From NCBI RefSeq assembly GCF_041154745.1, contig NZ_AP031573.1, forward strand, positions 5,270,001 through 5,334,000: 64,000 nt of DNA. Direction: 5' to 3'. This DNA comes from Flavobacterium sp. CFS9. Lineage in GTDB: Bacteria; Bacteroidota; Bacteroidia; Flavobacteriales; Flavobacteriaceae. Position numbers and translations under genes: made by a program. Shown one piece after another: positions 18,321-26,667 of the stretch (positions are counted from its first letter, which is position 1; every line of letters starts with the position of its first letter). Below the pieces are notes generated by a model that did no database searches, was not told the origin of the DNA, and worked only from the letters and a program-made list of their open reading frames with translations.

Positions 18321-19003
18321 AACAATTGCAGGCTGTGGGCGTAGATGACGAATACCTTGCGCTGGAGCTAATAAGAAACTACTGTGCCAATAATGATGGT
18401 GTTAACCTGCTTACTACCTTTAGCAATCCACAGGAAGCCATCGATTTTTTACAGCACAATGAAGTGGACTTACTTATCCTTGACATTAATATGCCCGACA
18501 TCAACGGCATAGAACTGCTGCAAAATACCCCCAACAAACCTCTCTGCATTTTCATAACCGCTGAAGAACAACATGCAGCCAAAGCATTTGAACTTGATGT
18601 AGTCGATTATCTTATAAAACCGATCAGTTTTGAACGTTTTGAGAAAGCCATTACAAAGGCCAAAGAATACCACCATTTTATAAAGTCTAAAGATATTGCC
18701 GAAGACTATATTATGTTTAAATCGGACTATATTGTAAACAAAGTCAAGCTGGATGATATTTTTTGGGTAGAAGGTTTTGGCGAATACCTCAAAATTGTAT
18801 CCCGTTATAAAAACCACATGGTATTGGAACGCATGGCAAAATTCGAAGAAATACACCGTCATCTGGGTTTTATCAGAATACATAAGTCGTACTTGGTTTT
18901 AAAAAGCCACGTCAAATCATTCAATTCACGCATGGTACAGCTCAGAGATGGCAGGGAGTTACCAATAGGCCGCACGTATAAGGACAATCTTAAAGAGATT
19001 TAA
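18317..19003 (+). CDS. LytTR family response regulator
   Basis: A 228-residue regulator. The receiver domain (about residues 3-115) has the acidic pair Asp10/Asp11, phosphoacceptor Asp56 in LLILDINMPD and Lys near residue 100 (YLIKPI). The C-terminal LytTR DNA-binding domain (about 130-228) shows FKSDYIVNKVKLDDIFWVEG, RMAKFEEIHRHL, FIRIHKSYLV and ELPIGRTYKDNL. Co-transcribed with the kinase through a 4-nt overlap. The expected targets are its own promoter and the divergent carboxylate transport operon. Confidence 0.92.
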   Translation: MKQLQAVGVDDEYLALELIRNYCANNDGVNLLTTFSNPQEAIDFLQHNEVDLLILDINMPDINGIELLQNTPNKPLCIFITAEEQHAAKAFELDVVDYLIKPISFERFEKAITKAKEYHHFIKSKDIAEDYIMFKSDYIVNKVKLDDIFWVEGFGEYLKIVSRYKNHMVLERMAKFEEIHRHLGFIRIHKSYLVLKSHVKSFNSRMVQLRDGRELPIGRTYKDNLKEI

Positions 19004-19047
19004 TTGCTTATTTATAGTATTCTAATATTTCTGCATTTATTACAACA

Positions 19048-19074
19048 GAAGGTTCGAATCCTGCTCTCGCTACA
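19048..19074 (+). other. tRNA 3'-end fragment, possible attachment site remnant
   Basis: The sequence GGTTCGAATCCTGCTCTCGC has the form of a tRNA T arm and acceptor 3' strand: T loop TTCGAAT (19053-19059), 3' T stem CCTGC (19060-19064), acceptor strand TCTCGCT (19065-19071) and discriminator A (19072). The 5' T stem reads GAAGG, which mispairs once, and nothing upstream looks like the D or anticodon arm. Integrative elements often duplicate just this part of a tRNA gene at insertion. The fragment sits at the left edge of the PKS operon. I cannot name the parent tRNA. Confidence 0.5.
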
Positions 19075-19266
19075 ATTTTATAAAACAAAGAAAACAATAA
19101 AAGAACCTCTAAAGACTTAGATTCGAAACTGTTTTTCATCAAATATTATTCTTTCTATTTTTCAATCAAAAGAGAAAGTCCTCACTACTTTATTAGATTT
19201 CAACACAATACCAACAACATTTTTCTTCGTTACTAATTATAGAGATCACCTAAAGCTGCTGATCAG

Positions 19267-19310
19267 ATTTTTCATGCAAATAACCGTAATTTTTCATGCA
19301 AAATACCGTA
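19267..19310. repeat. Two adjacent 22-bp direct repeats, candidate activator site
   Basis: Two copies of a 22-bp unit (ATTTTTCATGCAAA followed by a TA/ACCGTA end) stand head to tail at 19267-19288 and 19289-19310. They differ by one A/T swap in the middle. A period of 22 bp is about two helical turns, as in the direct-repeat sites of AraC-family activators. An AraC gene lies at the far end of the operon (37661). Confidence 0.6.
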
Positions 19311-19680
19311 GATTTTTATAAATACTAAAAGGTAAATTTAAGTTTTAATTAGCTCTAATTGAAACACTCAACAATATTATAGCTGTAAAATTCCTCCTGT
19401 ACTTATCCAAAAATGAAACAAATACATTAGATAACAGTACGAACAAATTTTTAAAAACTATAAAAACCATAAAAAAAGAAGTATTTTTTTACAAACAAGA
19501 TAAAAAAAATCCGGTATTTAAAGTTTTTGTAAAAAAATCATTATAAAATTTATCTTAATACTTAAATTATAGAAGAAATTTATTACTTTTATTCTACTAT
19601 ACCACAATAACTAAATAGTACCGCAAAAGTCATTATTAAAGTTATACCATTTCCAAATCTCATTTCAATCTTATCAACCT

Positions 19681-22600
19681 ATGAAAAATTCAACTATTAT
19701 AGGATTAACGCCTTTTGAAAAGCCTGACGTCAACCTGATGCTTCAATTATTTCAGGCCGGAGCATTCCCCGTATTAAGTTTAGGACATGATATCGAAATC
19801 GCTCAGGAAGCACTACATCAACTTGACGGGAACAGTATATCTTCCTACGGTATATGTCTCACAAACGACAAGCTAACATCACTTCAACTGCCTGGGCAAG
19901 TAAGTCTTGCGATTCTTCCATTTGGGGTCTCAACAGACATTTACCCTAACGTATCACGTATGTATCAGGTAACTAGTCTTGAACAAGCCAGAGAAGCTGA
20001 ACAACTGGGAGCTATTGGAATTATAGTAAAAGGAAACGAAGCAGCTGGATTAGTGGGTTATGAATCTACATTTGTTCTGTTTCAACGTGTTATACAAGAA
20101 ATCAAAACCATACCGGTATGGGTACAAGGAGGAATAGGTCTTCATACCGCTGCTGCTGCAAAAGCACTTGGCGCTAAAGGTATTGTACTAGATAGTCAAT
20201 TAGCATTGTATCCCGAAAGTGCAATTCCACAGGAACTCAAAAATCTATGTTCAAAATTAAATGGAACAGAAACCAAAATTATCGCACACCATCGCGTATT
20301 GGTTAGACCCAATTCACCTGTTTTATCAGAAGATGTTAGTTTAGAGGAATTAGAGCAGCATTTTAATGATCTCGATCCCAACAGCAGTTATATTCCTATG
20401 GGACAAGACATTGCTTTAGCGACAGAACTGTATGAAAATTTTAAAACGCTAAAAAAATTAATTTTTGGTTTTAAAGAAGCCTTATACGGTCATCTGAAAC
20501 AAGCAAAAGCAGCTCTAATTATTAACGAAAATAACCCATTAGCCCAACAACTTGGCCTGCGCTACCCTATCGCGCAAGGACCGATGACCCGCGTGAGTGA
20601 TGTTCCGGCATTTGCCCAAGCAGTAGCAGAAGCAGGGGCTTTACCTTTTATAGCACTCTCTTTACTCAAAGGGGAGCAAGCCAAAACATTAGTCTTAGAA
20701 ACTCAAAAATTGGCCGGTGATAAAACCTGGGGAGTAGGGATATTAGGCTTTGCACCGCAAGAATTACGAGAAGAACAAACCGCCTATATCCTTGAAGCCA
20801 AACCTCCGGTAGTACTGATCGCAGGAGGTCGGCCTGCACAAGCTAAAGTATTTGAAAAAGCCGGTATAACCACCTTTTTACACGTCCCGTCCCCTGCTTT
20901 ATTGGATATTTTCCTGAAAGAAGGCGCCAAAAATTTTGTTTTTGAAGGTCGGGAATGCGGTGGGCATGTTGGCCCGCTCTCCAGTACAGTTCTTTGGGAA
21001 AAACAAATCGAACGTATCTTAAAAGAAGAGCATCCGGAAAATATAAGTGTGTTTTTTGCAGGCGGAATTCATGATGCTTTTTCCACCGCCTTTGTATCTG
21101 TCATGAGCGCCACTCTCGCTGCCCGTGGTGTAAAGGTAGGTGTATTGATGGGAACAGCCTATTTGTATACACAGGAAGCCGTAAGTACAGGAGCTATTCA
21201 GCAAGAGTTTCAGCAGCAAGCTATGAAAGCCAAAGATACCGTCCTGCTGGAAACGGCACCAGGTCATGAAACACGTTGTTTAAATACGGCATTCGCTTTG
21301 CATTTTGACAATGAAAAGAAAAAGTTACAAGCTCTTGGAACGGACAAAAAGCAAATTTGGGAACAGCTTGAAAAACTGAACGTAGGACGTCTCCGAATTG
21401 CAGCAAAAGGTATTGATAGACAAGGTGATGCACTAATCGCTATTCCTAAAAACCAACAGCTTGATTTAGGCATGTATATGATCGGACAGGTCGCCACCAT
21501 GCACAATCAGGTAATTACACTGGAATCACTCCATCATAACGTTGCGATCGAAAATCAAAAATACATTGAACAGGCAGCACTACCGGAAAAACCTTCATCA
21601 GCCGAAAAAGCATTAGACATCGCTATTATAGGGATGGAATGCGTGTTCCCGGGTGCCAAAAATTTAGCAGAATACTGGCGTAATATCATTCTTGGAAAAG
21701 ACTGTGTTACCGAAGTACCGGAGGAACGATGGAATAAAGAACTCTATTATCAGCCTGATTCTAATGGTTCGGATGTATCACATTCAAAATGGGGTGGTTT
21801 TATTCCAAAAATAGATTTTGATCCGTTAGAATTTGGCATTCCGCCACAATCTCTTGCAGCTATAGAGCCCACTCAGCTTTTAACTTTACTCGTTGCCAAA
21901 CGTGCAATGGAAGATGCCGGTTATGGTGAAAAACAAATCAACAGAGAAAATATATCGGTTATCATTGGCGCTGAAGGCGGAAATGATCTTGCCAACAGCT
22001 ACAGTTTCAGAGGTTACTACAAACAGGTTTTTGGAGAGCTACATGAAGAAGTAGAAAAAGCATTCCCACAAACCACCGAGGATTCATTCCCGGGTATATT
22101 GGCCAATGTTATTGCCGGCAGAATCACCAACCGTCTGGATCTGGGCGGAAGAAACTTTACCGTAGATGCTGCCTGTGCTTCATCACTGGCTGCTATTGAT
22201 CTGGCATGTCAGGAACTGGTCTTGGGCAAATCGGATATGGTGCTTACCGGAGGAGCCGATTTACATAATGGTATTAACGATTATCTGATGTTTTCCAGCA
22301 CACATGCTCTCTCCCGCAAAGGACGCTGTGCTACATTTGACAGTGCTGCCGACGGTATTGCATTGGGCGAAGGGGTCGCTATTTTAGTCTTAAAACGATA
22401 TGAAGATGCCCTGCGTGATGGTGACCGTATTTATTCGGTTATTAAAGGTGTTGGGGGATCCAGCGACGGTAAAGCCCTTGGTCTTACCGCACCCCGAAAA
22501 ATAGGTCAGGTACGCGCATTGGAACGTGCCTACGATCAGGCAGGTATCAGTGCCGCTACAGTTGGTTTAGTTGAGGCTCATGGTACCGGAACGGTAGTCG

Positions 22601-25600
22601 GAGATAAAACGGAACTCACCGCACTCACCAATCTATTTCTCAAATCCGGAGCTTTACCGTCTCAGACCCATCTGGGATCTGTAAAAACCCAAATTGGACA
22701 CACCAAATGTGCAGCCGGTTTGGCCGGACTTATCAAAGCCACACTGTCTGTGTACCACGGAGTAAAACCTCCTACCCTTCATCTTCAACAGCCTAATGCC
22801 TACTACAATGCCCATACTAGTCCTTTTGCTTTTCATGCAAAAACAGGATTATGGTCCGAAAAAGAACGTTATGCCGGTATTAGTGCCTTTGGTTTTGGCG
22901 GTACCAATTTTCATATGGTAATCGAAAATCATCCTCAAAAAGAAGAAGCTGCCATCCTACAATCCTGGTCCTCCGAATTATTCGTCTTCCGGGGAGATCA
23001 TTATGAGGCTGCCAAGATTCAATTGGAACAGGTCAAAACTTTATTGGAAAGCAATGACAGTTTATCTTTAAAAGACATTGCCTACAGCTTGGCCGTGGGT
23101 TCAGAAAAACCGATTCAATTGAGCATTGTTGCAGATACAGCCGAGGATCTGGTGATGAAAATCGAACTGCTGCTAACGGGCATTGAAAGCAAAGATATTT
23201 TTATGGTCAACAAAAAAGACGGTAAAACTGCATTTTTGTTCCCTGGTCAAGGCAGCCAAAACATTCATATGGCACGAGATCTGTTTGTTCTGTTTCCCGT
23301 CCTGCGAAAAATCATATCACAATATCCTGATTTAGAAAAAGTGGTTTTCCCTGCAGCCACATTTGATACAGCTGCATTGAAAAAACAAAAAGAAACCATT
23401 AAGGATACCCGTCTGGCACAGCCTCTTTTAGGTATTGTAGATCTTGCCTTAGCGCAATTACTGCAATCATTCGGTATTGTACCGGATATGGTAGCAGGAC
23501 ATAGCTATGGAGAGTTACCGGCTTTATGTTTTGCGGGTGTATTTGATGAACAACATTTGGTTGAACTTAGCAGCAAACGTGCACAATCTATTTTAGATGC
23601 CATTACAAATGGTGATCCCGGAACTATGGTAGCCGTAAACCTTGATGCAGATCGCCTGAAAACAATTCTCGACCAGCATCAGGACTGCTATGCTGTCAAT
23701 TATAATTCACCAACTCAATGCGTTGTTGCCGGAAGTACTCCTGCTATTGACAAATTCATGGAGGCACTTAAAAATGAGCGGATCTCAGCCAAAAAACTGG
23801 AAGTCGCCTGTGCTTTTCACAGTCCTTTGGTGAGTAAATCCAAAGATTTGTATGCCAATGTCCTGAAAGAAATTCCTTTTCAGGAAATGCAGATTCCGGT
23901 TTGGTCCAACACCACAGCAGCCTTATACCCTAACCCGGTATCTGATATTAAAGCTCGATTGACCGATCACCTGGTTCAACCTGTGCATTTTGTTGACGAA
24001 ATCCAGGCCATGTATGCCGATGGAGCAAGGATATTTATTGAAGTAGGTCCCGGAAAAGTATTGACCGGATTAACAAAGGCCTGTCTAAATCAAGAGGAAC
24101 TAATACTACATGTTGAGGATAACAACCATAACAGTCTCACCCATCTCCTTTGTATGTTGGCACAGTACCTTGGAACCGGCCGCACCTTTAATCTAAACAA
24201 ACTCTTTGAAGACAGACACCCGAATTTAATTCAAATCGATCAACCGGATCTTTATCAAAAAAGCCCAACGATTTGGCGTGTAAACGGACAAGCCGCTCAT
24301 CCAACCACAGGTACATTACCTGCTCACGGTGCATTACCTATCGTAACTCCTATTCAAATGACAAACTCCAAGATCATCCAGACACCAGAGACACAACCTG
24401 CTGCAGAACACATACTACAGGAATATTTAAACAGTATGAAAATGCTGATTCAGGCACAACGCGATGTCATGCTTACCTTCCTGGGACAACAGCAACAGCT
24501 AAATCCTATCCCTGTTTATGCTGCTACAGTAGAGAATAAAACGGCTGATCAATTGGCAGCAACCGTAATTACAAACGATAAACCGATAGCTAAAGTAACA
24601 CTGCAAATACCTTCAAGAGATATCAAATCTTTGTTGTTAACGGTAGTGTGCGAAAAAACCGGCTATCCGCAGGAAATGTTAGGAATGGAAATGGATCTGG
24701 AAGCGGACCTCAGCATAGATTCTATCAAAAGAGTCGAAATCATCGGAGCGCTTCGCAATGAGTTGGGTATCCTTAGCAGTGATCATGAAAATGAAGACAC
24801 CGTAATGGAACAGCTGGCGGCCTTAAAAACTTTAAGCGGACTCGCCAACTGGCTTACGGAATACACAGGTACTGCTGATTCCGTTACAACAAAAATTGAA
24901 TCAGCGCCTATAGCACCTGTAGCAGCAGATAAAACCAGAGTAACACTTGCAGAACTGCAAACTGCCATTTTGGATATCGTTAGTGAAAAGACCGGTTATC
25001 CAAAAGAAATGTTGGGACTGGATCTGGATCTGGAAGCCGATTTAAGCATCGATTCCATTAAACGAATGGAAATCATCAGCGATCTAAAAAACAAAATCGG
25101 ATTTGGTGACGATAAGGAGCAGGCTGATGATCTTATGGAAAAATTAGCCGCCATAAAAACGCTAAATGGCTTAGCAACCTGGATAAGTGAAATAAGTACA
25201 ACGGAACCCGTGCAAAGTTTATTGACGCGTTTACGGTTTGATTTAATACCAACCCATATTTCCGAAGCACAAAACACCGAAATCCTTAAAGGGAAACGGT
25301 TTGCAATAGTTCCGGACAATGGAACACAAACCTTGGCCATTAAAAAGATATTGGAACAACACGGGGCAATTACTGAATTGGTTCAAACTGAACAAGATCT
25401 GACACTCTTTGACGGACTAATTATTACCGATATCTACTCCTCCGATGTGAAGCATAGTATCATCGACCACGTTGGTTTAATTAAGAAGATGGATCTTGAA
25501 AAGGCACAATGGATATATTTGATCTCAGATATTCCGGCACATCTTGAAGAGTTGAAAGATACCCGTGCACTGCGTCATTATCAAGGTTATCCCGGTTTAT

Positions 25601-26646
25601 TTAAAAGTTTAGCACGTGAGTTCGAGCACACCAGCTTCAGGCTGATCAGCCTCAATACCTTACAGGAAGTAGAACAAATAGCCGAAATCACTTTACGGGA
25701 GATCCTGACAACAGACCAATCCGTTGAAGTAATTTACAAAAACAATCAACGCCATAAAGTCGAAATAATACCTTCGCCTATGTTAACCGCTCTGGATCGG
25801 GCACATATCGAATTGGGCAAAAAGTCGGTTGTTTTAGTTCTTGGCGGAGGACAGGGAATTACTGCGGAACTGGTCAAACACATGTCCGCTACTTATACCT
25901 GTACCTATGTTCTTGTCGGAAGATCAACTGATCCGAGAGAAGTTATTACTGATTCAAAAGTATTAGAGTTAATGGAATCAAAAGAAGAAATCAGGAGTTA
26001 CATCATCAAAACTGGTAATTTCGGTGCTCCGGCCCAAATTGAAAAAGAGACGCTGCGTATTTTCAAAAACAATCAAATTCTACGTACCATTCGACACATG
26101 GAAGAATTAGGTAACAAAGTAGTTTATCAATCCTTAGATGTTTGTAATGAAGAGGGCCTGACGCAGCTTATCCATGATATTTATGAACAATATGGTCAAT
26201 TAGATGGTGTCATTCATGGCGCAGGTCTTCTGGAAGACAAACTTTTCAAACAGAAAACTACCAGTTCTTTCGAACGTGTTTTTGATACAAAAGTAAAACC
26301 CTTACGTGTGCTGGCGGAACAATTACGCTCAGATTGCCAATTTGTAGTTTTATTTTCAAGCATTGCTTCTGTCTATGGCAACAAAGGACAGACGGATTAT
26401 GCAGCAGCCAATAGTGTATTGGACGATTATGCCAATGCCTTAAACAAAAGACTGAAAGGAAAAGTAATCTCGATCAACTGGGGGCCATGGAAAGGCGCGG
26501 GAATGGTTTCTTCATCCTTGGAAAGTGAGTACGAACGACGCGGAATTTCGCTGATTCCATTAGAAGAAGGGAAAGAACTGTTTCTGAACGAAATCAAGTA
26601 CGGGACAGAAAGTCAGGTATTAATCATGTCCGGTAAAAATTGGTAA
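19681..26646 (+). CDS. PUFA-synthase-like type I PKS: (ER)-ER-KS-AT-ACP-ACP-KR
   Basis: A 2321-residue megasynthase. Residues of about 1-190 and 285-640 are two nitronate-monooxygenase/PfaD-like flavin barrels; the second keeps the GGHVG His429, while the first has Leu124 in its place (EAAGLVG), so it looks degenerate. KS about 644-1080 with Cys832, His967 (EAHGTGT) and His1007 (GHTKCAAG). AT about 1180-1480 with FPGQGSQ, Ser1275 (GHSYGE) and His1380 in AFHS, the pattern of malonyl-CoA use. Two ACPs with Ser1681 and Ser1792 (LEADLSIDSIKR). KR about 2045-2321 with GGGQGI, Ser2227 and Tyr2240 (YAAAN). The domain order KS-AT-ACP-ACP-KR is that of PfaA, with a PfaD-like enoyl reductase fused at the front. 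It lacks DH and PPTase, which the next gene supplies. It probably acts iteratively to build a long acyl chain. First gene of the operon; the start is the first ATG after an AT-rich leader. Confidence 0.93.
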   Translation: MKNSTIIGLTPFEKPDVNLMLQLFQAGAFPVLSLGHDIEIAQEALHQLDGNSISSYGICLTNDKLTSLQLPGQVSLAILPFGVSTDIYPNVSRMYQVTSLEQAREAEQLGAIGIIVKGNEAAGLVGYESTFVLFQRVIQEIKTIPVWVQGGIGLHTAAAAKALGAKGIVLDSQLALYPESAIPQELKNLCSKLNGTETKIIAHHRVLVRPNSPVLSEDVSLEELEQHFNDLDPNSSYIPMGQDIALATELYENFKTLKKLIFGFKEALYGHLKQAKAALIINENNPLAQQLGLRYPIAQGPMTRVSDVPAFAQAVAEAGALPFIALSLLKGEQAKTLVLETQKLAGDKTWGVGILGFAPQELREEQTAYILEAKPPVVLIAGGRPAQAKVFEKAGITTFLHVPSPALLDIFLKEGAKNFVFEGRECGGHVGPLSSTVLWEKQIERILKEEHPENISVFFAGGIHDAFSTAFVSVMSATLAARGVKVGVLMGTAYLYTQEAVSTGAIQQEFQQQAMKAKDTVLLETAPGHETRCLNTAFALHFDNEKKKLQALGTDKKQIWEQLEKLNVGRLRIAAKGIDRQGDALIAIPKNQQLDLGMYMIGQVATMHNQVITLESLHHNVAIENQKYIEQAALPEKPSSAEKALDIAIIGMECVFPGAKNLAEYWRNIILGKDCVTEVPEERWNKELYYQPDSNGSDVSHSKWGGFIPKIDFDPLEFGIPPQSLAAIEPTQLLTLLVAKRAMEDAGYGEKQINRENISVIIGAEGGNDLANSYSFRGYYKQVFGELHEEVEKAFPQTTEDSFPGILANVIAGRITNRLDLGGRNFTVDAACASSLAAIDLACQELVLGKSDMVLTGGADLHNGINDYLMFSSTHALSRKGRCATFDSAADGIALGEGVAILVLKRYEDALRDGDRIYSVIKGVGGSSDGKALGLTAPRKIGQVRALERAYDQAGISAATVGLVEAHGTGTVVGDKTELTALTNLFLKSGALPSQTHLGSVKTQIGHTKCAAGLAGLIKATLSVYHGVKPPTLHLQQPNAYYNAHTSPFAFHAKTGLWSEKERYAGISAFGFGGTNFHMVIENHPQKEEAAILQSWSSELFVFRGDHYEAAKIQLEQVKTLLESNDSLSLKDIAYSLAVGSEKPIQLSIVADTAEDLVMKIELLLTGIESKDIFMVNKKDGKTAFLFPGQGSQNIHMARDLFVLFPVLRKIISQYPDLEKVVFPAATFDTAALKKQKETIKDTRLAQPLLGIVDLALAQLLQSFGIVPDMVAGHSYGELPALCFAGVFDEQHLVELSSKRAQSILDAITNGDPGTMVAVNLDADRLKTILDQHQDCYAVNYNSPTQCVVAGSTPAIDKFMEALKNERISAKKLEVACAFHSPLVSKSKDLYANVLKEIPFQEMQIPVWSNTTAALYPNPVSDIKARLTDHLVQPVHFVDEIQAMYADGARIFIEVGPGKVLTGLTKACLNQEELILHVEDNNHNSLTHLLCMLAQYLGTGRTFNLNKLFEDRHPNLIQIDQPDLYQKSPTIWRVNGQAAHPTTGTLPAHGALPIVTPIQMTNSKIIQTPETQPAAEHILQEYLNSMKMLIQAQRDVMLTFLGQQQQLNPIPVYAATVENKTADQLAATVITNDKPIAKVTLQIPSRDIKSLLLTVVCEKTGYPQEMLGMEMDLEADLSIDSIKRVEIIGALRNELGILSSDHENEDTVMEQLAALKTLSGLANWLTEYTGTADSVTTKIESAPIAPVAADKTRVTLAELQTAILDIVSEKTGYPKEMLGLDLDLEADLSIDSIKRMEIISDLKNKIGFGDDKEQADDLMEKLAAIKTLNGLATWISEISTTEPVQSLLTRLRFDLIPTHISEAQNTEILKGKRFAIVPDNGTQTLAIKKILEQHGAITELVQTEQDLTLFDGLIITDIYSSDVKHSIIDHVGLIKKMDLEKAQWIYLISDIPAHLEELKDTRALRHYQGYPGLFKSLAREFEHTSFRLISLNTLQEVEQIAEITLREILTTDQSVEVIYKNNQRHKVEIIPSPMLTALDRAHIELGKKSVVLVLGGGQGITAELVKHMSATYTCTYVLVGRSTDPREVITDSKVLELMESKEEIRSYIIKTGNFGAPAQIEKETLRIFKNNQILRTIRHMEELGNKVVYQSLDVCNEEGLTQLIHDIYEQYGQLDGVIHGAGLLEDKLFKQKTTSSFERVFDTKVKPLRVLAEQLRSDCQFVVLFSSIASVYGNKGQTDYAAANSVLDDYANALNKRLKGKVISINWGPWKGAGMVSSSLESEYERRGISLIPLEEGKELFLNEIKYGTESQVLIMSGKNW

Positions 26647-26667
26647 TAACCGTCGTATTTCTCTATT

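Larger units (their letters stand above)
19004..19680. other. Long AT-rich leader region of the lipid synthase operon
   Basis: A 677-nt stretch without a gene. It contains a tRNA 3'-end fragment at 19048-19074 and a tandem 22-bp repeat at 19267-19310, both listed separately. From about 19320 to 19680 it is very AT-rich with long A runs. I find no TAnnTTTG box before the start at 19681, which would fit a promoter that depends on an activator. Confidence 0.55.

Noticed and set aside
24273-24539. Plus-strand frame inside the first synthase with many Cys, Arg and Thr
   Set aside because: Shadow of the linker between AT and ACP; low complexity and no independent start signal.
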